A program made the position numbers and the translations under genes. From contig JAQUSB010000015.1 of the NCBI GenBank assembly GCA_028715345.1, forward strand, positions 1 through 44,021: 44,021 bases of DNA. The letters run 5' to 3'. The DNA is from Candidatus Omnitrophota bacterium (GTDB lineage: Bacteria; Omnitrophota; Gorgyraeia; 2-01-FULL-45-10). Every line of letters starts with the position of its first letter. Positions within the stretch are counted from its first letter, which is position 1. The notes under the pieces were generated by a model. That model did no database searches. It worked only from the letters and a program-made list of their open reading frames with translations, and had not been told where the DNA came from. Of the stretch, positions 6,145 through 15,659 are shown piece after piece.

Positions 6145-7998
6145 ATGCTGCCTGACCCGGAAATACGCCAGGTCACATTAAACGATTATCTCAAGATACT
6201 CAAAAGAAGACGGAAGCTCATTGTCATCCTTGTGACGGCGATCCCTTTAATAGTTGCTATCGTCGTTTTCTCCATGAAGCCCATATACCGCGCCACCGTA
6301 AGCATATTGATCGAGAAATCACCCCCAAAAATCACAAAATTCGAAGAATTGCGCCAAGCCCAGATGGGGTTTTTGGACCTGCAGCAATATTATCAGACCC
6401 AGTATAAGATATTAAGCTCGAGGACATTGGCCGAGAAGATATTTGCGGAGCTGAACCTCGGCGCCGTAAAAGAATTTCAGAATGAAAAAGACCCCGTAGA
6501 CAAATTAATGGAAAATATAAACATCGAGCCGGTTAAAAACAGCCAGATAGTTCTGCTTCATGTGGAAGATACCGACGCTGCCAGGTCGAGCATGATCGCA
6601 AACGCGCTGGCCAAGGCGTATTTGCAGCAATATATAGAGAACCGGGGGGCCGAAGCAAAAGAAGCTACAAAATGGCTGGAGATACAGCTGGCAGAGATAA
6701 AGAAAAAAGCGCAGGAATCGGAAGAAGCGTTAAATAGTTATATCCAGGAAACAAAGATGGTAAGCACTCCCGTTACTTCCGACGTTGAGAAGAAGATCAA
6801 GTCGCTTCTCGAGGTGCTTAAAGAGGAAAGGGCCAAAGCAGAAACAGATCTGGCCTCGGCCCTTAAGAGGTATAAGGAAAAACATCCCAAGATCATAGCT
6901 ATGAGAGCGGATCTGAACGACCTGAATAATAAGATAGATCAGGAAACAGCCTCCCTTCTCGACCTTAACCAGAAGATGGTCCGTTATAATATACTCAAGA
7001 AAGAGGCGCAGGCGAACCAGGGATTGTACGATGCTATGCTTACCCGGATGCAGGAGACCAATCTGTCCGAAAAACTGGAAACAACGATCGCCCGCATTGT
7101 CGACGAAGCCAAGGTCCCCGACCATCCGTACCGGCCCAAAAAAGCCCTGGACATCATCCTCTCGGTATTCTTTGCGTTATTCTGCGGCATAGGCATTTCT
7201 TTTATACTGGAATACCTGGAAAGCTCCGTATACACAGCGGAGGACATTAACGCATATTTAAGGCTTCCGTTCCTGGGGTACATAACGAGCTTCGGCAATT
7301 ACATGAACGTAGATTACGAAAAAGACGCAGCCTGCCATAAAAGACCGGACTCCGTGATCGCCGAAAACTGCCGCACGGCCATGGATTCGATATTGTTTTT
7401 GTCTTCCCCGGAAAAACCGCTGAAAAGCATATTGATAACTTCGGCTACGCCCAAAGAAGGGGTTACGCTGGTAGCTTCGAATTTGGCTACGGTATTCAGC
7501 CAGGCAGGCGAGAATACTTTGCTTTTAGACGCGACCATGCGCGCGTCCAGGATGTGCCGCAGTTTCGATGTCAGCCCGGAACCCGGTTTAAAAGATTTTC
7601 TGGCAGGCAATGCCGCATTGCTCGACATAATAAAGCCGACTTTTGTAAAAGGCTTATCCGTTATAACTTCATGTTCCGGCCTGTCAAGCGCAAGCAGCGC
7701 GCTTTCGTCTGACAAGGTCCGATCGTTCATGGAGACGCTTAAGGTCGATTTTGACCGCATAATAATAGATTGCCCCCCGATACTCAGCGTCGCCGACGCC
7801 TCTTTACTGGTAAATAACGCCGACGGCGTGATCCTGGTAATAAAAGGCGGCCATACCCGCCTGGATGTCATCATCCGCGCAAAAGAGGCTATTCTACAGG
7901 CTAAAGGAAATATCCTGGGCGTCCTGATAGACGACGTCAGAACAGCCGAGGAAGACAGGGGTTATTATAATCATTATTACGAAAATAAAAGAACATAA
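6145..7998 (+). CDS. Wzz/BY-kinase fusion (chain-length regulator with degenerate kinase domain)
   Basis: An inner-membrane polysaccharide co-polymerase. There is a Wzz domain with TM1 (about residues 28-47), a long periplasmic coiled-coil region (170-300), a PYRPKKALD loop and TM2 (about 332-352). A cytoplasmic CpsD/BY-kinase-like domain follows. Walker A should read GEGKST but here is KEGVTL, with Val at about residue 440 in place of the catalytic Lys. Walker A' is LLLDATMR (usually DADLR). Walker B IIIDCPP (about 539-545) is intact. A Tyr-rich tail (GYYNHYY) is present. The co-polymerase role is likely; kinase activity is doubtful. Confidence 0.9.
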   Translation: MLPDPEIRQVTLNDYLKILKRRRKLIVILVTAIPLIVAIVVFSMKPIYRATVSILIEKSPPKITKFEELRQAQMGFLDLQQYYQTQYKILSSRTLAEKIFAELNLGAVKEFQNEKDPVDKLMENINIEPVKNSQIVLLHVEDTDAARSSMIANALAKAYLQQYIENRGAEAKEATKWLEIQLAEIKKKAQESEEALNSYIQETKMVSTPVTSDVEKKIKSLLEVLKEERAKAETDLASALKRYKEKHPKIIAMRADLNDLNNKIDQETASLLDLNQKMVRYNILKKEAQANQGLYDAMLTRMQETNLSEKLETTIARIVDEAKVPDHPYRPKKALDIILSVFFALFCGIGISFILEYLESSVYTAEDINAYLRLPFLGYITSFGNYMNVDYEKDAACHKRPDSVIAENCRTAMDSILFLSSPEKPLKSILITSATPKEGVTLVASNLATVFSQAGENTLLLDATMRASRMCRSFDVSPEPGLKDFLAGNAALLDIIKPTFVKGLSVITSCSGLSSASSALSSDKVRSFMETLKVDFDRIIIDCPPILSVADASLLVNNADGVILVIKGGHTRLDVIIRAKEAILQAKGNILGVLIDDVRTAEEDRGYYNHYYENKRT

Positions 7999-8030
7999 AA
8001 CGATACCGCCGGCATATTCCATATCTGAAA

Positions 8031-9284
8031 ATGCAGACTAAAAACTTTCCGCTCTTATCCTTGCGCGAAAATTTTACATGGACTTTTGCCGGCAATGTCA
8101 TTTATAGCGCCTGCCAATGGGCAATGCTTATCGTGATAGCGAAGCTGGGTACGCCTGAAATGGTCGGAAGATTCGCTTTTGCGATAGCGATAGCCACTCC
8201 CATAATAATGCTTACTAATCTAAGCCTCCGGAGCGTCCAGGCGACAGACGCTAAATGCCAATATGATTTTGAAGATTATTTCGGGCTGCGCGTCATCACC
8301 ACGTTATTCGGTTTCTCTATAATTTTCGGGATCGCAAATTTTATAAAATGCTCTTTCGAGACGTCGTTAGTCATCATTATCATCGGGTTGGCGAAGGTTT
8401 TTGAGTCTATAAGCGATGTGTTCTATGGCCTGCTCCAGCAGAACGAACGCATGGACCGTATCGCGAGATCGATGATGATGAAAGGAATGATTTCGCTGGC
8501 TTTGCTGGGCGCGATCATGTATTTTACGGGAAATATGGTATGGAGCGTTGCGGGGATAGCCGTATCGTGGCTCCTTGTCCTGATATTTTATGACCTTCGC
8601 TGCGGGACATTTATATTGAAACGCATAGCCTATCCCAGATGGAATAAAAAAACGTTGCTTGATATAGCCGTTCTCGCATTCCCTCTCGGTGTGGTCATGG
8701 CGCTGATAGGGTTTAACGGCAATATCCCGCGTTATTTCATAGAAAGGTACGTAGGCGAGCGCGGGCTGGGTATCTTTGCCGCGATGGCGTCGATAGCTAT
8801 GGCCGGTAACGCCGTGATAAACGCTTTAGGACAATCCGCGGTCCCCCGCATTGCCAAGTATTACGCGGCAAAAAATACGAAAGCGTTCAATTCGCTGCTT
8901 TTCAAAATGGTCTGTATCGGGGCTCTGATGGGCGCCGCAGGCATGGCGCTGGCTTATTTTTACGGCAGGGCGATCCTGACATTTTTTTACCGCCCCGAAT
9001 ACGCCGAACATATGAATGTATTTTTTTGGCTTATGTTCGCGGCGGCCATCCTGTATATATCGTCTTTTTTAGGTTATGCGATCACAGCGGCGCGGTATTT
9101 TAAGATCCAGGTGCTGCTGCTTACAATAGTTACGTGCACTACTTTGTTATTGTCCGCATATTTTATACCCGCTTTCGGCTTAATAGGCGCGGCCATGGCC
9201 ATTTTCGCTTCAACAAGTGTCCATATAACAGGGAACGCATTGATAACCCGGTATGCCATAAAGAACAATGCGGCTAATCCATGA
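8031..9284 (+). CDS. Wzx-type flippase (polysaccharide biosynthesis/MATE-like)
   Basis: An integral membrane protein of 417 residues with about 12 hydrophobic segments, matching the polysaccharide transporter (MOP/PST) family that flips undecaprenyl-linked repeat units to the periplasm. The N-terminus FTWTFAGNVIYSACQWAMLI is typical of Wzx-like proteins. Its stop overlaps the next start in ATGA. It lies 32 bases after the Wzz gene without a clear Shine-Dalgarno sequence. Confidence 0.85.
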   Translation: MQTKNFPLLSLRENFTWTFAGNVIYSACQWAMLIVIAKLGTPEMVGRFAFAIAIATPIIMLTNLSLRSVQATDAKCQYDFEDYFGLRVITTLFGFSIIFGIANFIKCSFETSLVIIIIGLAKVFESISDVFYGLLQQNERMDRIARSMMMKGMISLALLGAIMYFTGNMVWSVAGIAVSWLLVLIFYDLRCGTFILKRIAYPRWNKKTLLDIAVLAFPLGVVMALIGFNGNIPRYFIERYVGERGLGIFAAMASIAMAGNAVINALGQSAVPRIAKYYAAKNTKAFNSLLFKMVCIGALMGAAGMALAYFYGRAILTFFYRPEYAEHMNVFFWLMFAAAILYISSFLGYAITAARYFKIQVLLLTIVTCTTLLLSAYFIPAFGLIGAAMAIFASTSVHITGNALITRYAIKNNAANP

Positions 9285-10465
9285 AAAACCTGTCTTTTAG
9301 ATTACTCTGGTTATTTATATTTACCATCCCCTGGGAAAATACGGTCACGTTCGGCGCGGCGACCATCAGCCATATTATGGGCATCGCGGCATTATGCGTA
9401 TGTTTATTGTCCGTGCTGCTCCGACGGGGGAAGATCCATATACCAAGCCTCGGCCTTCTCCTGACAGGAGCGCTATTTTCATGGATCTTTGCCAGTGTTT
9501 TTTGGAGCATCGATCCGGTAATTACGTTAAAGCGTAATTGGACGTACCTGGAGCTTTTGGGCATGGTCTGGCTGATATGGGAAGTTGCCCGGACGGAAAA
9601 AGAGCAGGAAAGCCTGATCAGGGCTTTTTTATACGGAAGTTTTATTTCGGTAGTAAATACTATTATCGATTATGCCGGAGGCGGCCACGCATATAATTTG
9701 CAGCGGTTCGTAGCCTCCGGGTTCGATCCCAATGACGCCGCCGTCGTTATGGCTATAGGTATAACTATGGCATGGTATCTTTCTTTGCTGGCCAGGCGCG
9801 GTTATGCCGCGCTCCTTTACCGGGCTTATATCCCGCTCGCCTTATTTGCAATACTGCTGACAGGGTCCAGAGGTGGTTTTATAACAGCAATGGTAAGCCT
9901 TTCCGTAATAGTGCTGTTTTTTACCAGGACAAAATTCTGGCAATATATTTTCTTCGTCGTAACGGCCGGTGTTTTTGGTTATTTTGTCGCAGGGTTCATC
10001 CCCGGCGCATCCTTGCAGCGGATATCTTCGATGTCATCCGATATAAGCTCCGCCATCGGCATACGCAAAGAAATATGGCTCGCAGGCTTGCAGGCTTTTC
10101 AGGCGGAGCCCGTCTGGGGCGTAGGGGCCGGTTGTTTTGCCATAGCGATAATACCGTTCCTGGGTATCAGTATAGTTTCGCATAATACGTTTTTGTCGAT
10201 CCTGGTGGAATTTGGGATCATAGGTTTTATGCTATTCTTTATTCTTATGCTGTACCTGGTGTTGAATGTGAAGCGTATGCAAATCCTGCAAAAAAAATTC
10301 TGGATAGCGGCTTTTTTGACATGGGCAACAGGGGTCTCCGCGCTGACCTGGGAATACCGGAAAGCCACATGGTTTTTAATAGCGCTTCTGATAACGCAGA
10401 TCGCCCTGAACAAGAAAATAAAGGCAGATAATGAAAAAGATCAGAGTACTGCACATAATACCTGA
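9281..10465 (+). CDS. O-antigen polymerase/ligase family protein (Wzy or WaaL type)
   Basis: A polytopic membrane protein of 394 residues with about 11-12 hydrophobic segments. The motif LLTGSRGGFI (about residues 190-199) and the following large periplasmic loop are characteristic of the Wzy_C family. In this gene order (flippase, then this gene, then glycosyltransferases) it is most likely the polymerase that joins repeat units, but a ligase role cannot be excluded. It starts by ATGA overlap with wzx and overlaps the next gene by 35 bases. Confidence 0.82.
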   Translation: MKNLSFRLLWLFIFTIPWENTVTFGAATISHIMGIAALCVCLLSVLLRRGKIHIPSLGLLLTGALFSWIFASVFWSIDPVITLKRNWTYLELLGMVWLIWEVARTEKEQESLIRAFLYGSFISVVNTIIDYAGGGHAYNLQRFVASGFDPNDAAVVMAIGITMAWYLSLLARRGYAALLYRAYIPLALFAILLTGSRGGFITAMVSLSVIVLFFTRTKFWQYIFFVVTAGVFGYFVAGFIPGASLQRISSMSSDISSAIGIRKEIWLAGLQAFQAEPVWGVGAGCFAIAIIPFLGISIVSHNTFLSILVEFGIIGFMLFFILMLYLVLNVKRMQILQKKFWIAAFLTWATGVSALTWEYRKATWFLIALLITQIALNKKIKADNEKDQSTAHNT

Positions 10466-11564
10466 TCTCGGCACCGGCGGGGCCGAGATGCTGGTCAAGA
10501 ACCTGTTGCTATATGGCGATAAGGGTAGCTTCGAATTATCGGTCTGTTCCCTTTTTCCAAGAAAAGGGTTCACGCTTGAAAAAGAAATAGAAGCAAGCGG
10601 CAGTACCGTCAATTATCTCAGAAAGCGCCCGGGCCCGGACGTCAGGGTGCCGTTCCAGGTATATAAGTTGCTAAAAACGTTCGATCCGGACGTAGTCCAT
10701 ACGCATAGGTCCGCAGGTTGTTATTCTTTCTTGCCGTCATCATTATGTGGCGTTCCCGTGAAGGTACATACTGTCCATAATAGCGCGAGGCAAGAGGTCC
10801 CGGCGGCGGGGCGGTTGATAAATGCCGGCGCTTTTAAATTTCTGGGGATACGGCCGGTCGCTATTTCCAAAGAGATCGGGAAAACCATCGCGGCTCTATA
10901 CAATATTAAAAATATCCCGCTCATTTATAATGGTATTCCGATAAATGACTATCTGTTTAACCCCGATGCCAGATATAAAACCCGAAAATCACTCGGTATC
11001 GCAGACGACAAGTTCGTCATACTTCATGCGGGAAGATTAAATATCCAAAAAAACCACAGAAATCTTATCGAAGCGTTTTATAACTTACTTCCGCGGGTCC
11101 CGGAAGCCCTGTTGTTATGTGCAGGCGTGGGGCCTCTCGAAACCGAAATAAAAAAAATGGCAATATCCAGAAATCTAACCAGTAAAATAAAGTTTCTTGG
11201 CGTCAGAAGCGATATTGCGGGACTACTTTCGGCTGCGGATGTTTTCGTTCTGTCTTCGGATTGGGAAGGGTTGCCTCTCGTGATACTTGAAGCTATGGCG
11301 GCAAGCAGGCCTATAGTCGCTACTGCCGTGGGAGGCGTGCCGGAGATAGTAATTAACGGCGTGAGCGGATTTTTAGTAAGGCCGAACGATCCGGCTGCCC
11401 TTGCGGAAAGCATCCTAAAAGTAAAAAATAACCCTGCCATGTCTCAAGAGATGGGCGGTAAAGCGCTCGCGATGTGCAAAGAAAAATTCGATATCAAAAA
11501 CACGGTTCGGGAGTACGAAAAATTATATAAAGAAATGCTGAGCGGCCATGAAAAACTACGTTAG
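10431..11564 (+). CDS. Glycosyltransferase, GT4 family
   Basis: A cytoplasmic GT-B retaining glycosyltransferase of 377 residues that adds a sugar to the lipid-linked repeat unit. The N-terminus IRVLHIIPDLGTGGAEML is the usual acceptor-side start. The donor-binding C-terminal domain carries HAGRLNIQKNH and DWEGLPLVILEAMA (the E-x7-E motif). The donor sugar cannot be told from sequence. It overlaps both neighbours, so expression is tightly coupled. Confidence 0.88.
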   Translation: MKKIRVLHIIPDLGTGGAEMLVKNLLLYGDKGSFELSVCSLFPRKGFTLEKEIEASGSTVNYLRKRPGPDVRVPFQVYKLLKTFDPDVVHTHRSAGCYSFLPSSLCGVPVKVHTVHNSARQEVPAAGRLINAGAFKFLGIRPVAISKEIGKTIAALYNIKNIPLIYNGIPINDYLFNPDARYKTRKSLGIADDKFVILHAGRLNIQKNHRNLIEAFYNLLPRVPEALLLCAGVGPLETEIKKMAISRNLTSKIKFLGVRSDIAGLLSAADVFVLSSDWEGLPLVILEAMAASRPIVATAVGGVPEIVINGVSGFLVRPNDPAALAESILKVKNNPAMSQEMGGKALAMCKEKFDIKNTVREYEKLYKEMLSGHEKLR

Positions 11565-12489
11565 GCTTTTAACCGGATGGGTAAAAATACTTTCCGGCAA
11601 ATGCTATTATCATATGCCGCAGCCGGTAGGCAAAATATTCAAACCGGGCGAGCTCGCCGGATATTTTAACGATCTGACCGGGAAGACAAAATGGGACGGG
11701 CTTACCGACGACCGGGGGATCATTTTGAATAAGTTCTTTGACGGGAGCATAGATTATTCTCCTATTACGATCATCCACAAAGGGCTTGGCCATCACGATC
11801 TCTATCTTTTGACCGGCGAGAAAAAGGAGCTTGAGAATTTCATAAAAATATGCGATTGGCTTGTAGAAAAACAGGATGCGGGCGGCGGCTGGGAAATTAA
11901 AAAAGCCATGCGCCTGACGGGGCCATTTAAATATTCCGCGATGTCTCAAGGTGAAGCAATATCCGCCCTTACAAGGGCATGGAAATTGACGGGTAACAAT
12001 ATATATATTGAAACGGCGAAAAAAGGCCTTGCTTTGATGCTGACGGACCTGAAAAACGGCGGTGCCGCTTATTATAAAGACGATGAACTGTACCTGGAAG
12101 AATATCCCGCCGCCGAAAAGAATACGGTTCTCAACGGATGGATATTCGCTTTATTCGGAATATACGATTATTTTCTTGCCACAGCCGATGAGGACGTCAA
12201 GCGTACGTTTTACCGGTCATTTTCCACGCTAAAGAACAGCCTTCATAAATTCGATTCAGGTTACTGGTCTTTATACGACGAAAAAAAAGCCCTGGCGAGC
12301 CCGTTTTACCATGATCTGCATATAAACCAGTTGGAGTCTCTTTTTATGGTTACGGGCGATCCTTTGATAAAGGAGAGGTCGGAGAAGTGGAAAATGTACA
12401 GAAAAGATTTTTTTAAGCGGAATTACGTTACCATGGTAAAAATATTTCAGAAACTAAAAAACCCTGAAGGATTAACGGTGGTGGACTAA
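11548..12489 (+). CDS. D-glucuronyl C5-epimerase-like protein
   Basis: This 313-residue protein resembles the catalytic C-terminal domain of heparosan-N-sulfate glucuronate C5-epimerase, which turns D-glucuronic into L-iduronic acid residues in a polymer. Supporting motifs are MSQGEAISALTRAW (about residues 132-145), LEEYPAAEKNTVLNGWIFAL (about 185-204), IYDYF, and PFYHDLHINQLESL (about 251-264). The animal enzymes have equivalents such as EEYP...VLNG and HINQL. No signal peptide is visible, so it would act in the cytoplasm on a lipid-linked unit or another substrate. It lies between two GT4 genes with short overlaps. Confidence 0.72.
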   Translation: MKNYVRLLTGWVKILSGKCYYHMPQPVGKIFKPGELAGYFNDLTGKTKWDGLTDDRGIILNKFFDGSIDYSPITIIHKGLGHHDLYLLTGEKKELENFIKICDWLVEKQDAGGGWEIKKAMRLTGPFKYSAMSQGEAISALTRAWKLTGNNIYIETAKKGLALMLTDLKNGGAAYYKDDELYLEEYPAAEKNTVLNGWIFALFGIYDYFLATADEDVKRTFYRSFSTLKNSLHKFDSGYWSLYDEKKALASPFYHDLHINQLESLFMVTGDPLIKERSEKWKMYRKDFFKRNYVTMVKIFQKLKNPEGLTVVD

Positions 12490-13712
12490 TGAAAATAGCT
12501 TATATTACGGTCAAAATCCCGTACTCCACAGGCGAGACCTTTATCGTGCCGGAGATAAGAGAAGTCATGCGGCAGGGGAACGAGGTAGTCGTTTTGCCGT
12601 TCAGGCCCGGAGACAAAATATTCCATGAAGATGCCCGGGCCCTGCAAAAAGTCACCCATCGTATGGGTTTATTCGCGCCGGCGGTTTTCATGGCATTGCT
12701 GTCAGGTTTTTTAAAGGATCCGGCCAAAAGCTTAAAAATAATCGCCAAAATGATTTTCGGCGGCCGCAGCTTTATGATAAAGCTCAAAAATCTCACCGCT
12801 ATACCAAAAGGTTTTTATACCGCCAATATTCTGATAAAAGAAAAGGCGGAGCATATTCATGTTCACTGGGGCTCTACGCCGGCCACGGCCGGATATATTG
12901 CCTCCTACCTTACCGGGATACCGTGGAGTTTTACTTCCCATAGGTGGGATATAAAAGAAAATAATCTGCTTGAAGAAAAAATATCTTCCGCTGCTTTTAT
13001 GCGGGTAATAAGCGAGGATGGAAAGAAGGATGTCATCAGGATATTAAACAATGCCGAGCTTTCGAAAAAGATTTTTAAGATATATACAGGTGTTTACATA
13101 CCTATATCGAAAAATGTGTCCGCCTATAAGAATACAGTTTTTACTATGATATGCCCCGCCAACCTGGTGCCTGTAAAAGGGCATAGATATTTAATAGAAA
13201 GCCTCAAGCTGCTTATAGAGAAGAAGGCGGATTTTAAATGCATCATTGCGGGCGAAGGCCCTTTGGGAAAAGCATTAAAAGCGATGGTCTTAAGATCGGG
13301 CTTGGAAAGCCGGGTCAGCTTTGTGGGAGAGCTATCTCACGTAACGCTTCTAGAGATGTACGAGAAAGGCGTTATCGATCTGGTAGTCCTGCCGAGCATA
13401 ACCACGGAAAGCGGGGATAAAGAAGGCATCCCCGTCGCGTTAATAGAAGCCATGGCGTTTTCCGTTCCTGTTATAGCGACGGCCACAGGCGGTATACCGG
13501 AATTGCTTTCCGGCGGCAGCGGGATTATAATAAAAGAAAAATCACCGCAGGAATTGTCCGACGCCATATTCAAAATTTACCGGGATAAAGAATATGCCGC
13601 CAAGATAGCTTCGGCAGGACGTAAAAAAATAGAAACCGAATTTTCCGTAATAGAAACCACTAAATCGCTATTAAACATTATGAGTAAATATGCTAAAAGA
13701 TATATATCATAA
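12489..13712 (+). CDS. Glycosyltransferase, GT4 family
   Basis: A second GT-B fold glycosyltransferase (407 residues). The N-terminal half contains HIHVHWGSTPATAGYIAS (about residues 121-138), like the HxHxH/W segment of colanic-acid and amylovoran-type transferases. The C-terminal half has CPANLVPVKGHRYLIE, IAGEGPLG and EGIPVALIEAMA. Its start overlaps the epimerase stop by one base (TAATG). Acceptor and donor are unknown. Confidence 0.87.
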   Translation: MKIAYITVKIPYSTGETFIVPEIREVMRQGNEVVVLPFRPGDKIFHEDARALQKVTHRMGLFAPAVFMALLSGFLKDPAKSLKIIAKMIFGGRSFMIKLKNLTAIPKGFYTANILIKEKAEHIHVHWGSTPATAGYIASYLTGIPWSFTSHRWDIKENNLLEEKISSAAFMRVISEDGKKDVIRILNNAELSKKIFKIYTGVYIPISKNVSAYKNTVFTMICPANLVPVKGHRYLIESLKLLIEKKADFKCIIAGEGPLGKALKAMVLRSGLESRVSFVGELSHVTLLEMYEKGVIDLVVLPSITTESGDKEGIPVALIEAMAFSVPVIATATGGIPELLSGGSGIIIKEKSPQELSDAIFKIYRDKEYAAKIASAGRKKIETEFSVIETTKSLLNIMSKYAKRYIS

Positions 13713-14556
13713 ACTCCCATATAAATACTCTTACATAGTTAAAAAAGCTTATTATTTTTTTGTATCCATCTATTATGACATACGCAACCTCATCTTGTAC
13801 GGTACCACGGATATGTTCAACGACCTTAATATAGAGACGTCGACATGCTGTACCAGGCGCTGCAGTTATTGCCCTAACTCCGTCTATGATAGGAGCCTGT
13901 TAAAAAATAAACAAACGATGCCGGAGGATGTATTTAAAAAAGTTATAAACGAACTTGCCGAAATACATTTCACGGGACGGATAAGCCCGCATTCGTTTAA
14001 TGAGCCGCTTATGGACGAAAGGCTGGCCGACTTGATCGCCTATGCACATGAAAAACTTCCGCGCGCCAAGCTCGAGCTGTACACTAACGGCGATCTTCTG
14101 GATACTGCCATTTTAGACAGGCTTTATACTGCGGGCGTCAGGCATTATGTCATTACGCTGCATGGGACAGACGAAGAAAAGAAATCCGGTATGTTAAAAG
14201 TGGGGAAATTAAAAGAGTATATAAGGCAAAAAAAGTATAAAATTAAAACGAATATTTTGATATTTCACCAGGACACCCCGTTAGATACGCGCGCCGGGCT
14301 TGTGCCTGTGAACGTAAAGAGATACCCCGGCGATGTATCCTGCGCATATCCGATAAATCCGCTCACGATACACGCTAACGGTAAAGTTGTTTTATGCTGC
14401 ATAGATTATCTCGAAGAAGTATCTTTCGGCAACGTTCAGTCCGAGCGCCTGATGGACATATGGAATAAAAAAGATTTCAGGGATATAAGAAAACAGCTGA
14501 AAAAAAGGATCTACTCTTTAGATATATGCAAAAGGTGCACGGGGATATCGAAATGA
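13690..14556 (+). CDS. Radical SAM/SPASM-domain protein
   Basis: A 288-residue radical SAM protein. The CxxxCxxC motif that holds the 4Fe-4S cluster reads CTRRCSYC (about residues 55-62). The C-terminal SPASM-like region has Cys at CAYP, VLCCID and DICKRC, suitable for an auxiliary cluster. SPASM proteins often modify peptides, but some act on sugars or cofactors in antibiotic and polysaccharide clusters. It overlaps both neighbours inside an operon devoted to glycan synthesis, so a carbohydrate-related substrate is a reasonable but untested inference. Confidence 0.85.
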   Translation: MLKDIYHKLPYKYSYIVKKAYYFFVSIYYDIRNLILYGTTDMFNDLNIETSTCCTRRCSYCPNSVYDRSLLKNKQTMPEDVFKKVINELAEIHFTGRISPHSFNEPLMDERLADLIAYAHEKLPRAKLELYTNGDLLDTAILDRLYTAGVRHYVITLHGTDEEKKSGMLKVGKLKEYIRQKKYKIKTNILIFHQDTPLDTRAGLVPVNVKRYPGDVSCAYPINPLTIHANGKVVLCCIDYLEEVSFGNVQSERLMDIWNKKDFRDIRKQLKKRIYSLDICKRCTGISK

Positions 14557-15659
14557 AGATAATGCATGTTGTCGGCGCCCGCCCGAATTTTATGAAAGTG
14601 GATCCCGTGATGAGGGCCATAACTTGTCATAAGAGAGTCCGGCAGTTACTGGTCCACACCGGTCAGCATTACGACATAAAGATGTCGGCAGCATTCTTCA
14701 GGGATCTTGATATACCGATACCCGACGTGAACCTGGGTGTCGGATCCGGAAGCCATGCGTGGCAAACCGCTGAAATAATGAGACGGCTGGAACCGGTACT
14801 GTTAAAACAGGCGCCGGATCTCTTATTGGTATATGGGGATGTGAACTCTACGGTTGCGGCAGCAATGGCGGCAGCCAAGATATGTATACCTTGCGGTCAT
14901 GTAGAGGCGGGATTGCGGTCGTTTGACAAGACGATGCCGGAAGAGATCAATCGCGTGATCACCGACTCGATCGCCGATATATTATTCACGCCGTCGGAAG
15001 ACGCCGATAAGAATCTTCTGCGGGAAGGAGTAAGCCCGCGCAATATACACATGGTCGGCAACGTGATGATCGACACGCTTGTCAGGATGCTGCCTCGTGC
15101 AAAGGACAGATTTAAAGAGATCCGGGAAAAACAGGAATTCTCAAAAAACCTGCTCTACGGCGGGTTCGGCCTGGTTACTATCCACCGCCCGGAAAACGTC
15201 GACGATGCGTCATCGCTCAAGGCCATAATGAACGGGCTTGCCGTAATAAGCCGTAAGCTTCCTTTAATTTTTCCGGTTCACCCAAGGACGCGAAAACAGC
15301 TCAAAAATATGAAAAATGCCGTAAATGGCTCCGGGTTATATATGATAGATCCTTTGAGCTATCTCGACTTTCTGGCTTTGCAGTGTAATGCCATGGCGGT
15401 AATAACGGATTCGGGGGGCATACAGGAAGAAACTACTTATTTGGGTGTACCATGCCTGACGATCAGGAATAATACCGAACGGCCGGTTACCGTAACTGTG
15501 GGAACCAATACGATAATAGGGCATAATATCGATAAGCTTAAAAAAGAAGTTAAGAAGATTATAGATGGCCATGGCAAAAAGGGCGCTATACCTCCGAAAT
15601 GGGACGGCCATGCGGCAGATAGGATCGCTAAAATAATAATGCGGGTAAGGGTGAAATGA
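14553..15659 (+). CDS. wecB: UDP-N-acetylglucosamine 2-epimerase (non-hydrolysing)
   Basis: A cytoplasmic enzyme interconverting UDP-GlcNAc and UDP-ManNAc, a precursor for N-acetylmannosamine or its uronic acid. The motifs VVGARPNFMK, HTGQHYD, GHVEAGLRSF, MPEEINRVITD, IHRPENVDD and DSGGIQEE are all present at the expected spacing. I start it at ATG 14553, which overlaps the previous stop as ATGA and puts MKIMHVVGARPNF at the N-terminus. The longer frame from 14526 would add nine residues that do not fit the family. The length (368 residues) is normal. Confidence 0.93.
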   Translation: MKIMHVVGARPNFMKVDPVMRAITCHKRVRQLLVHTGQHYDIKMSAAFFRDLDIPIPDVNLGVGSGSHAWQTAEIMRRLEPVLLKQAPDLLLVYGDVNSTVAAAMAAAKICIPCGHVEAGLRSFDKTMPEEINRVITDSIADILFTPSEDADKNLLREGVSPRNIHMVGNVMIDTLVRMLPRAKDRFKEIREKQEFSKNLLYGGFGLVTIHRPENVDDASSLKAIMNGLAVISRKLPLIFPVHPRTRKQLKNMKNAVNGSGLYMIDPLSYLDFLALQCNAMAVITDSGGIQEETTYLGVPCLTIRNNTERPVTVTVGTNTIIGHNIDKLKKEVKKIIDGHGKKGAIPPKWDGHAADRIAKIIMRVRVK

